The notes beneath the pieces are model-generated. The model saw only the letters and a program-made list of their open reading frames with translations. It ran no database searches and was not told the origin of the DNA. Position numbers and translations under genes: made by a program. A DNA stretch of 64,000 bases, from NCBI RefSeq assembly GCF_000179775.1, contig NZ_AEEB01000001.1, positions 1 through 64,000 on the forward strand, written 5' to 3'. This document shows, piece after piece, positions 54,827 to 64,000 of the stretch. The DNA comes from Ahrensia sp. R2A130. Its GTDB lineage: Bacteria; Pseudomonadota; Alphaproteobacteria; Rhizobiales; Rhizobiaceae. Each line of letters opens with the position of its first letter. Within the stretch, counting starts at the first letter, position 1.

Positions 54827-55340
54827 GGTCTTTATCCTTTTTCGACCTGCCGCTCGGAACATCCGAGGGGCGAAAAAGGAGGCCACGGGTCTGAAAGAAC
54901 AGATCGCCATCCTCGTCGAACGAAAAGTTCGAAGAAGGGAAGACGACGCTTTCGCGACGTGTGCTTTTTGGGTATCCGTGCTCCAGGCCCGGCGACCTCC
55001 ACTGCGTTGTCCGGGTTTAGGTCGGGGAAGAGGCTGTAACCTCTATCCTCGGCCGCATTTGCGACCGCCTAATCCAGACAATAAGATTATCTCACACCCT
55101 GCGATGTGCTGCCATCGTGTTTTGCGGTTTTGGTTAATTTTTAGAACGGTGAATACACTCTGCCGTTGCAGGGTGAACGGCAAGCGAGCCGCCCCCAGAA
55201 CCCGGCAATAAGCACGACGGTCCAACGCCGGATTTCTTCCGACCTATTTAGAAACTTTGTTCACCCCGGATTGTATTGCGTAAACCTGGGCGTACTGACG
55301 GGCTGGAGGGCACGTTTCCTGACTGATCCGCCTACAACCG
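54827..55340. other. 514 bp between integrase and nuclease genes, no gene seen
   Basis: AT-richer in its centre. Frames are short and unlike known proteins. It should contain the nuclease promoter. No inverted repeat or RNA gene was recognised. Confidence 0.4.
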
Positions 55341-57449
55341 TCACCTTGCCAAAAGAGGCCTAATCGAAGCTGTGACCACCGGGAATACGTTCACAATCGT
55401 CGAGATCCGCAAGATCGGCAACCGCTCGGAGTAGGTCTCCACGTTCACACTGCCATCCAAATGGCCAAAGAGTTCAAACCTCGCTTCGCGGTCCGGGGAA
55501 ATCCTGCGTATCGTATTGTTGCCGCAGTGCCGCAGGCTGTGGACCAACCGATCCCAGTTGCCGACATCAGTATCATGCTCCGCGTTGTAGTCATCGCAGA
55601 CCTTACGGAGGAGATCATAATAGGCATCGCCTAGCCCATCTGTGCATTCAGGCTTCAGAGCTTGAAACACGCGCTCTCTGCCGCTTTTCTGAGCTTCTCT
55701 GATATAAGTTAGAGTACCAAGGCGAACGGCTTCATCATGGAAAGGAACGGGACGCTGCGAAATCTCGTTCTTGAAGCTTCTCTCGGGCGCCCTTTTGAAA
55801 TCGATATACGGACAGAACGTGTTGTCCACGAGTTCTTTAGCAGTCATATCAACGACCTCGGCTCGGCGAGTGCCGTGTTAAATCAACATCGAAGTTGAGT
55901 GGAACAGTGCTTCCAGGGCGTCTCTATCGGCACCGACCGGTGCCTTATCGTACGCCCACTGAATTGCCGTAAGCAGCTCACCAGCCTGCTCCGGTTCGAG
56001 TTTTTTCTGCGGAATAGGTTTGCGTTTTTTCGGCGTCAGTGTTTTCCAGAAAAGATCTGGTGCAATCAGACCGCTACCGCGCAAACGGTCGAGCAATGCG
56101 GACAAATTGCAGAAGTGACGTCGTTGCGTCTGGTTGCTCAGGCCACACGCCTTATTTGGGTCCTTGCCAGCGTCTTTGGCGGTTTGTCTCGCTTCAAGCG
56201 CCCATTTCCGCAAAAGATCGAGGTCGGGAAATGTGCCTTTCTTGAAGTGCGCCATACGCTGTCCGTAACGAGGCGGCAGCCAAGCTAGCATGTCCGCAAA
56301 CTCGCCGATCTCAAGCTGGGTTATCTCGCCCGTGGTTTTGATCCCGTTGCTATGACAGACAGCCAAAAGCAGCCGCGATGTGGTTACCGCCTGACAAAGA
56401 GATTTCGAATTCCAATTGCGATGGGGTGCGACGACCTCGATCAAATGTGCCTCAAGCTCTGAAAGCGGTAATCCAGGACGTTCTGCAGGCTCGACTGACT
56501 TAGGAAAATTATCAACAGGGCCGGGAACGACGGGCAGCAACACTGGCGGCTCGGATTGAGCAGCGTTCAATCCCCAACCATCTTTGAGGAAGTCGACAGT
56601 TTCGCTCGTCGGAGATATTGCTTTGGTTTGTAGAATGGCGAAGCTTTGTGAAGCGTGGGTAGGCGGCTCTGGCATCACATCGTTAGGACTTGCCGCCGAC
56701 GTTGCACGTGGCGCTTGCACGGAGCCCGCAGAGAGCTGAGCAGGCGCATCTGTTGCCGCGGCAACAGGTGCGTCTCCTCCGACAACATCGACGAAAAAAC
56801 CTTGTAGCGCGTGACTTACGATATGGTCGGGATAGTCGCGATATGAGTGGAGCAATTCAGCTTTTGCCAATGCCAGCCGACCTGCATGCTCTTCTAGCTC
56901 GCGGAAGTCAGGTTTTTCGACGCCGGCTTGCGAGAGCGATCGACGAGCATCTGCAGTCGCAAAGCGGCTTTGGCCATAATAGATAGCATCATTCAAAACG
57001 CGTTCGATGCCCACGTCCGATAATCCTTGGCCAGACAGATAGCTCTTACACAGGCCGAGCCCGTAATCGTCGTCTACGAAGCGCGTACCGAACTCTGCCA
57101 CGAGGCGCTGCGTCCATCCGTGTATGGTCTCGTCTTCCACTCTGTTCGCAACGACCTGAGGTGAGGCGGAAGCACGCATTGCCGCGCCCAGAGCCTGCAC
57201 CCTTTTACCGACACGCTTTCGCTCGATTTCCACTGCCTGACGGACAACCTCGTCGGTCAGTCCCGAATTCGCTGCATATTCGGCAATCATAGCATTGATC
57301 CTCGCACCCATTGTCTCCGCAACCGACCTGTCGCGTGTACATAGTGATAGTGTCAGTACGATAGATTTAGGTGGATGCTTTGAAAACGACAATAAGCGAC
57401 GACGGAATACGAAAGTCTTCCCCCGAAGATGGACGCCGACGACGCTCAT
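55341..57449 (-). pseudogene. tRNA-adjacent tyrosine integrase, interrupted by one in-frame TAA
   Basis: The frame runs for 703 codons with a single TAA at 55878-55880. The N-terminal ~520 residues include a DUF6538-type lead (GVHLRGKTFVFRRRLL) and a SAM-like core-binding domain. After the stop the same frame has all catalytic boxes: HGTRRAEV (Arg I), VPFHDEAVRLG, HSLRHCGNN (His-x-x-Arg) and FGHLDGSVNVETYSE (His and Tyr). The residue replaced is probably Tyr (TAT/TAC). The truncated product has no active site. The gene starts 204 bp from tRNA-Gln, the normal arrangement for a tRNA-specific island integrase. Confidence 0.75.
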
Positions 57450-57653
57450 GATTTGTTTTCACCATGATTTTCGAAGTATTTCTCGAAAACGGACATGTCC
57501 GGACTGACGTCAATGATGACACGCTTTGCGGCTGTCGTGGCGTTTGTGGGCACTCCTGTGTGACAGGTTTGTGTGACACTGCTGGGGAACCCGATGGGCA
57601 GTAAGGCGCCGAATTGGTCTAACCAACTGAAAGAAAAGGATAATGAAGAAGGT

Positions 57654-57670
57654 TGGCTGGGGAACCTGGA
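57654..57670. repeat. att-like repeat inside tRNA-Gln 3' end
   Basis: Identical over 17 bp to 7166-7182. It includes the CCA end, discriminator and part of the T stem, the usual crossover region for tRNA-targeting integrases. Confidence 0.75.
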
Positions 57671-57727
57671 TTCGAACCAGGACTAACGGAGTCAGAGTCC
57701 GTGGGTCTACCGTTAACCTATTCCCCA
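57654..57727 (-). tRNA. tRNA-Gln (anticodon CTG)
   Basis: 74 nt including an encoded CCA. Acceptor TGGGGAA pairs with TTCCCCA-type 3' end; anticodon stem ACGGA/TCCGT with loop CTCTGAC gives CTG at positions 34-36; T arm CCTGG-TTCGAAT-CCAGG. The T1 start (TGGGG) matches glutamine tRNAs. It is the integration target of the island. Confidence 0.93.
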
Positions 57728-57996
57728 ATGTGCTGTGCCGGTTTTTCGTTTTTGGCGCGGCTGGTCGGTTGCATATTATGCTGCCGATAGGCGGGGTTTA
57801 GAGCGATGGTGGTGATGGGTCAAGGCGTTGGCATAGGGCTTTTACGCGCAAATTCTTCGTTGCTGTTTTGGTAATCCGTTCAGCCTTCGCTTGTGGAGGA
57901 ACGGTTTTTGCGGTTAGGCTTGCGGTAACTTGAAACAGGCTCTGATCCTTGTGGCTGATCTTATGATCGCGACGGATTTTGGGCAGAGGAAATACG

Positions 57997-59619
57997 GTGT
58001 CCGACAGTCGCGATGGGCGAAACGCCCCGGACGGTCCGGATCAAGCTGCACCGTCAGCGCAAGCAGCCGAGGGGCGTGATCAGGGATCACGCGAGACCGG
58101 TGAGGGCAAGCGCAGACGGCGTCATCGCAGACGGCGGCGAAAGAAATCGCCCGCGGTCGCGGAGGCAGGACATGCGGTCCGGCCGATAGATGAGACGTCC
58201 GCGCGGGAAGCGCCACCCTTATCCACGGACAATGACGGCAATTTGAGCGTGCCGGATGGTGCGGCTCAACAGTCCCCACAACGCGGGGCAGCAGGCGATA
58301 GTGCCAACCAAAATGGTGCAGGACGAGGTGGCCGACGGCGGACGCGAAGGCGTGGACGCCGTGACGGTGCGGTTTCAAACGAAGTTCCGGTAGGTGAGGT
58401 ACCTTCTGCGCCGGTAGCGCCGAAAACCGGAAAACGGGCGAAGCGGCCGCGCGGCGACAATCATTCTACCCTTCATTCTGCAAATGGACGTAAAAACCAC
58501 TCTGCCAATAGCGGGGCTGCAATGGGCAATGACCGTCCGCATTTGCAGACAGCGCCGCGGGTCATGGGCAATTTGCCTGCCTACGCCGCGCTTGATCTTG
58601 GCACCAACAATTGTCGTCTGCTGGTGGCTGTCCCGCAGCAACCTGGTCGCTTCCGGGTGATTGACGCGTTTTCCCGCATTGTGCGGTTGGGCGAAGGTTT
58701 GGGCGCAAGCGGACGTTTATCAGAAGGCGCGATGGATAGGGCTGTGGGCGCGTTAAAGGCATGTGCTGCCAAATTGGAAAACCGCGAGGTTGCAGGCGTC
58801 AGGTTGATCGCAACAGAAGCCTGTCGGCGGGCAGAAAATGGCGAAGAATTCCTTGCCAGAGTTGAGCAAGAGGCTGGCCTCAAGCTGGAAATTATTGACC
58901 GCGAAACCGAAGCCCGGCTAGCGGTGGCGGGTTGTTCTTCCCTTGTTGACCGCAAGTCCAAAGGGGCGGTGCTGTTCGATATCGGTGGAGGCTCTTCGGA
59001 ACTGGCGCTGCTCGATTTATCCAAGCGCAATCGCCACGATCTTGGACCGGCGATGGTCGCTTGGACGTCGCTGCCTATGGGAGTCGTTACGCTGTCTGAA
59101 AAGCATGGTGGCGGTAAGCTCGTCACGCGGCCTGTCTTCGACGCCATGGTGGATGAAGTGGCGGAGCACCTGCAAAATTTCGAAGGCCGTGATGCGTTGG
59201 CGGAAGCCTTGGCGGAAGATGATATTCACCTGCTCGGCACGTCCGGCACAGTGACAACGCTGGCTGGCATTCACCTGAAACTGCCCCGCTACGAACGCCG
59301 TCTCGTCGATGGTATCTGGATGGATTCGCGTAAGGTGGAGCAGATGGTGCAGGGGCTGGTGGACATGAGCTTCGAACAGCGTGTGCAGAATCCTTGTATC
59401 GGTAAAGACCGCGCCGACCTTGTGCTGGCGGGCTGCGCTATATTGGTGGCCATTCAACAGCTTTGGCCGTGCACACGGCTGCGCGTTGCCGACCGTGGTT
59501 TGCGCGAAGGACTTTTGACGCAGATGATGAACGCTGATGATGCGTGGCAGCGCGGCCCGCGACCACAACAAACCCGCAGAGCCGACAAATCGTCGGGCAA
59601 ACCAGGAGGTCGTCGCTGA
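57997..59619 (+). CDS. Ppx/GppA-family exopolyphosphatase / pppGpp phosphohydrolase
   Basis: 540 residues from GTG 57997, preceded by AGAGGAA. The first ~195 residues are a basic, low-complexity extension ([15 protein letters not shown]). The Ppx/GppA core follows: [15 protein letters not shown] (phosphate loop), [16 protein letters not shown] (second phosphate loop), [13 protein letters not shown]. It hydrolyses polyphosphate or pppGpp. The long Arg-rich leader may bind polyphosphate or RNA. It is translationally linked (TGATG) to rlmE, so rRNA modification and stringent-response control share a transcript. Confidence 0.9.
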   Translation: MSDSRDGRNAPDGPDQAAPSAQAAEGRDQGSRETGEGKRRRRHRRRRRKKSPAVAEAGHAVRPIDETSAREAPPLSTDNDGNLSVPDGAAQQSPQRGAAGDSANQNGAGRGGRRRTRRRGRRDGAVSNEVPVGEVPSAPVAPKTGKRAKRPRGDNHSTLHSANGRKNHSANSGAAMGNDRPHLQTAPRVMGNLPAYAALDLGTNNCRLLVAVPQQPGRFRVIDAFSRIVRLGEGLGASGRLSEGAMDRAVGALKACAAKLENREVAGVRLIATEACRRAENGEEFLARVEQEAGLKLEIIDRETEARLAVAGCSSLVDRKSKGAVLFDIGGGSSELALLDLSKRNRHDLGPAMVAWTSLPMGVVTLSEKHGGGKLVTRPVFDAMVDEVAEHLQNFEGRDALAEALAEDDIHLLGTSGTVTTLAGIHLKLPRYERRLVDGIWMDSRKVEQMVQGLVDMSFEQRVQNPCIGKDRADLVLAGCAILVAIQQLWPCTRLRVADRGLREGLLTQMMNADDAWQRGPRPQQTRRADKSSGKPGGRR

Positions 59620-60359
59620 TGGCGCGTAAGGTCAGTCATGGTGGAGCAGGCGGTCGCGGCAGCGGTACGGGTTCAGCCGGTGGTCGCGGCGTTAATCCGC
59701 GCAATATGCACACCAAGGTGAAGACGGCGCGGGGGCGCAAACTGTCCTCTACGCTTTGGCTCCAGCGGCAGTTGAACGATCCTTATGTGCAGAAAGCACG
59801 CGCCGAGGGGTACGCTTCCCGCGCGGCCTACAAGCTGATCGAGATGAACGACCGCTACAACATTTTGAAGCCTGGATATCGTGTGGTCGATCTGGGTGCT
59901 GCGCCAGGTGGGTGGTGTCAGGTGGCGGCCCGCGAGGTTGGCTCATCCATTGATGATATTCGCGTTGTGGGCATCGACTATCTCGATATGGACCCGGTGC
60001 CGGGGGCGACTATAATTAAGAAGGATTTTCTCGACGATGATGCGCCGGATATGTTGCGCGAAGCACTGGGCGGGCATCCGATTGATCTGGTCATGTCCGA
60101 TATGGCGGCGCCCACAATCGGGCACCGCAAGACGGATCACATGCGTACCATGGCTTTGGTGGAGGTCGCGTTCGACTTTGCGCTGGAGGTTGTGAAACCG
60201 GGCGGTCATTTTCTGACCAAGACATTTCAGGGCGGTACGGAACAAGCGCTGCTGGATTTGATGAAGAAGAACTTCAAATCGATCCACCATGTGAAGCCAC
60301 CGGCCAGCCGTGATGGTTCGGTGGAGCTTTATCTGCTGGCGTTGGATCGTAAGAGTTGA
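59619..60359 (+). CDS. rlmE: 23S rRNA (uridine-2'-O)-methyltransferase RlmE
   Basis: 246 residues with start ATG 59619 after AGGAGG, overlapping the previous stop by one base. FtsJ/RlmE fold: [14 protein letters not shown] (catalytic Lys), [13 protein letters not shown] (SAM loop), [10 protein letters not shown] (catalytic Asp), [12 protein letters not shown] (catalytic Lys), [11 protein letters not shown]. It methylates U2552 of 23S rRNA in the A-loop. A Gly/Arg-rich N-terminal tail of ~35 residues is common in alphaproteobacteria. Confidence 0.95.
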   Translation: MARKVSHGGAGGRGSGTGSAGGRGVNPRNMHTKVKTARGRKLSSTLWLQRQLNDPYVQKARAEGYASRAAYKLIEMNDRYNILKPGYRVVDLGAAPGGWCQVAAREVGSSIDDIRVVGIDYLDMDPVPGATIIKKDFLDDDAPDMLREALGGHPIDLVMSDMAAPTIGHRKTDHMRTMALVEVAFDFALEVVKPGGHFLTKTFQGGTEQALLDLMKKNFKSIHHVKPPASRDGSVELYLLALDRKS

Positions 60360-60366
60360 ACGAAAA

Positions 60367-60390
60367 ACGGCGGAGCTTTCGCCCCGCCGT
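60367..60390. terminator. hairpin between rlmE and deacetylase genes
   Basis: ACGGCGG and CCGCCGT arms around a 10-base loop, in the 58-bp gap between convergent genes. For minus-strand transcripts it is followed by TTTTCGTT, making a good terminator for the deacetylase gene. Confidence 0.65.
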
Positions 60391-60417
60391 ATCGTAAAGC
60401 TATCCGTTCTGGATCGT

Positions 60418-61701
60418 TCAGGTTTTGCCCTGAACGCGCGCCTTGAATGCGGCGATGGTTTCGCCTTCATTGCGCTTTTTAAGCCACCAGATCACGCGGC
60501 GTGGTTTTTTGTCGGCATCTGCCTCATCAGTCTTTGCAGCGTTTGTTTTGGCGAAAGCGCTGGCGGTGCGGCGGATGGATTTCGATGGGCCGGATTTGCT
60601 TCGCTTGGCTGCCAGCTCTGCAAGGCGGACTTCGCGACGTTCTTCACGTGCTTCGCGGCGCTTTTTGAACCACGCTGCCAGACCACCGCTCTTTTGTGCT
60701 TTTGCGACTTTGCGACCTTTCTGTGCCTTGCGCTTGGCGAGCAGGGCAGCGCGGCGTTTGGCAGCCTTCGATTTTTCAGCCTTCTTGATGGAGCCTGTGG
60801 TTGTGCGATCTACATCGTTGCTGCGGAACAGGAAGGAGAACAGCGAACGGCGCTCGCCGACGACTTTCTTGGTGCTTTTACGGGCGTTCCTGCGGTTGCG
60901 AGAACTGGCCTTTGCCAACAATTGCGGTTTCTCTGCATTGCGCGGGGTGGAGCGCGGTGGCTTGACCGAACCACGACCGCGAATATGGACGACGCGGTAG
61001 CCACCAGCTTTCAGGCGCTTCAACAGAATGGGAAGCCCTGCTGCTGTGCGGCCCTGAATGTCATGCATGAGGATGACGCCTGAACCCTTACGGGCGAGCT
61101 GCGTCATCACTCGGTTGACCCAACTCGTGGCGCTTCCACCTTTCCAGTCCTGGCTCATGATGCCGGCTGAGAATGGTATCAGGCCACGGTTCTTCAAAAC
61201 GCGATCCAACGCCGCAGAGCGTGCGAGATAAGGATAGCGGAACAGCTTTGTGGAGCGACCGCGATAGGAGCCAAGCGCTTTGTTGACTGCGCGGATGCCA
61301 TTATCAATCTGACGACCGGCGGCCTGGGGCGACAAACGGCGCAGATTGGCGTGGGAATGGGTGTGGTGCGCGATTGTGTGACCGGCGCGGGCGACCTTTT
61401 GCAACATGCGCGGGTTGGCGCGTGCCATGGTGCCAACCGGAAAGAATGTCGCTTTGACGCATTCACGTTTCAACGTCGACAGGATTCGGTCGGTACGGCT
61501 GCCGGCAGGGCCATCGTCGAATGTCAAAACGACCTCGCCACGACGCAAACCGATTCCACCGGATGCACCTGTGCCCATATGGGTTTTGAATGAATTGACA
61601 GTAATGGTGCGTGACACACCCATGCAGGCATGTGCTGCCTGTACGCCCAACAGAAGCGTAGCCACCCCCACAGCAGCGGCGCGCAAATATTTCTTGAACA
61701 T
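60418..61701 (-). CDS. polysaccharide deacetylase (NodB fold) with long basic C-terminus
   Basis: 427 residues. A signal peptide (AAAVGVATLLLGVQAAHA) is followed by a NodB domain (~50-245): VVLTFDDGPAG (catalytic Asp-Asp), HTIAHHTHSHANL (two metal His), LFRYPYLARS, VILMHDIQGRT (catalytic His). It deacetylates an extracytoplasmic glycan such as peptidoglycan or an exopolysaccharide. The last ~180 residues are Lys/Arg/Ala-rich with helical charge patterns (AWFKKRREAREERREVRLAE), unusual for the family and perhaps binding anionic polymers. Confidence 0.88.
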   Translation of the reverse strand: MFKKYLRAAAVGVATLLLGVQAAHACMGVSRTITVNSFKTHMGTGASGGIGLRRGEVVLTFDDGPAGSRTDRILSTLKRECVKATFFPVGTMARANPRMLQKVARAGHTIAHHTHSHANLRRLSPQAAGRQIDNGIRAVNKALGSYRGRSTKLFRYPYLARSAALDRVLKNRGLIPFSAGIMSQDWKGGSATSWVNRVMTQLARKGSGVILMHDIQGRTAAGLPILLKRLKAGGYRVVHIRGRGSVKPPRSTPRNAEKPQLLAKASSRNRRNARKSTKKVVGERRSLFSFLFRSNDVDRTTTGSIKKAEKSKAAKRRAALLAKRKAQKGRKVAKAQKSGGLAAWFKKRREAREERREVRLAELAAKRSKSGPSKSIRRTASAFAKTNAAKTDEADADKKPRRVIWWLKKRNEGETIAAFKARVQGKT

Positions 61702-63530
<1,829 letters not shown>

Positions 63531-63533
63531 ATT

Positions 63534-63944
63534 ATGATCTCAACCGCACTTTTCTGGCCTGCTTTCGTCATGGCGATGGCGACAGTTGGACTATACATTC
63601 TCACATTTCTTGCCCGCAAAAAGCTGGTCGAGGTGGGAACAGCTAAGATGTCCGACTACCGCACCTATGAAAACGAGGTGCCGGAAAGCCGCTTGTGGCA
63701 CAACGCGATTGCCAACCAGTTCGAGACGCCGGTCCTGTTCTATGCAGCCTGCGGCTTTGCGATGCTGATGGGCATGAACGATGCGATAACGCTGGTTCTT
63801 GCGTGGGGTTTTGTGCTGGCGAAATGCGCCCACATCGGCATTCACATTACCGGAAACCGTATCCGCCATCGCGCGCCGGTGTTCGGTCTTTCACTTTTGC
63901 TGTTGCTCGCATTGTGGCTACGGCTTGCGCTGGGAGCGCTTTGA
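63534..63944 (+). CDS. MAPEG-family membrane protein
   Basis: 136 residues, four helices. MAPEG pattern: an N-terminal helix (ALFWPAFVMAMATVGLYIL), ...ESRLWHNAIANQFETPVLFYAAC with the family's Arg/Asn/Glu-containing loop, and HIGIHITGNRIRHRAPVF. Members are eicosanoid/glutathione-linked enzymes in eukaryotes; bacterial roles are mostly unknown. Co-transcribed with guaB. Confidence 0.88.
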   Translation: MISTALFWPAFVMAMATVGLYILTFLARKKLVEVGTAKMSDYRTYENEVPESRLWHNAIANQFETPVLFYAACGFAMLMGMNDAITLVLAWGFVLAKCAHIGIHITGNRIRHRAPVFGLSLLLLLALWLRLALGAL

Positions 63945-63947
63945 CCT

Positions 63948-64000
63948 ATGGAAACTTTCGAACTTCTGTGGACCGCTGGAGCTGAGTGGAAACTGCGCCT
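63948..64000 (+). CDS. start of next gene, cut by window end
   Basis: An ATG 3 bases after the MAPEG stop opens a frame METFELLWTAGAEWKLR that runs off the window. Too short to assign. The tight spacing suggests it belongs to the guaB operon. Confidence 0.4.
   Translation, partial: METFELLWTAGAEWKLR

Larger units (their letters stand above)
7166..57670. mobile_element. putative genomic island integrated in tRNA-Gln(CTG)
   Basis: Bounded by direct 17-bp repeats of the tRNA-Gln 3' end (7166-7182 and 57654-57670), with a tRNA-proximal tyrosine integrase at 55341-57449. Contents are typical accessory cargo: ureide catabolism, azoreductase, IS1182-type element, copper genes, toxin-antitoxin, PHP-ATPase and nuclease genes. 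No conjugation genes (relaxase, type IV secretion) are visible, so it would be at most mobilisable. The integrase carries an in-frame stop, suggesting the island is fixed. The exact ends are inferred from the repeat only. Confidence 0.6.

Overview
The window looks like an alphaproteobacterial chromosome, probably order Hyphomicrobiales (Rhizobiales). The signs are GcvA-type LysR genes, twin-arginine binding proteins, a conserved right-hand block (Ppx/GppA - RlmE - polysaccharide deacetylase - GuaB - MAPEG) and fairly high GC in most genes. Species cannot be fixed from the sequence.

Layout. (1) 1-6.98 kb: a decayed accessory stretch with the 3' end of a large Ig-like/autotransporter surface protein, a broken haloacetate dehalogenase-like gene, an endonuclease/exonuclease/phosphatase-family protein, a LysR gene with a small divergent protein, a wrecked IS21-type element, and the 5' stub of a tyrosine integrase. 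(2) 7.17-57.67 kb: apparently a genomic island of about 50.5 kb inserted in tRNA-Gln(CTG). A 17-bp copy of the tRNA 3' end lies at 7166-7182, and the tRNA itself is at 57654-57727 with an integrase beside it. The integrase stub just left of 7166 sits in the same relation to that repeat as the main integrase does to the tRNA, so two islands were probably stacked in tandem. (3) 57.7-64 kb: the chromosomal backbone.

Island cargo. 10.1-27.5 kb is a ureide nitrogen-scavenging block. A minus-strand operon encodes a BMP-type ABC importer, formamidase, a biuret hydrolase (BiuH), a second cysteine hydrolase and a cupin. A LysR gene and a divergent plus-strand operon follow, with a dipeptide-type ABC importer, allophanate hydrolase (AtzF) and a Rid protein. 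BiuH plus AtzF make a complete biuret -> allophanate -> ammonia + CO2 route. Three T-N11-A boxes (TGC-N7-GCA) lie in front of the divergent operons. 27.7-30.7 kb carries a dehydrogenase, an azoreductase with divergent LysR and a DUF1330 protein. An intact IS1182-type element follows. 32.8-42.5 kb is a metal block: a HupE/UreJ operon with a His-rich protein, a DUF418 membrane protein, a Crp/Fnr regulator, a glutaredoxin-MauE fusion, and a copper operon (CueR/HmrR-type MerR, cytochrome c, CopC, CopD, multicopper oxidase) with two facing MerR operators. 42.9-54.8 kb is defence-like: a RES toxin-antitoxin pair, a TrlF-like PHP-ATPase, a Cys-rich protein, a DUF4365-like nuclease, a broken HxlR regulator, and a nuclease / small protein / Lon-like AAA+ cassette.

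A striking feature is gene decay by single in-frame stops: the dehalogenase, TrlF, the DUF4365 protein and the integrase each read through cleanly in one frame apart from one stop codon. The metabolic and copper modules look intact, while the mobility and defence functions seem to be eroding.
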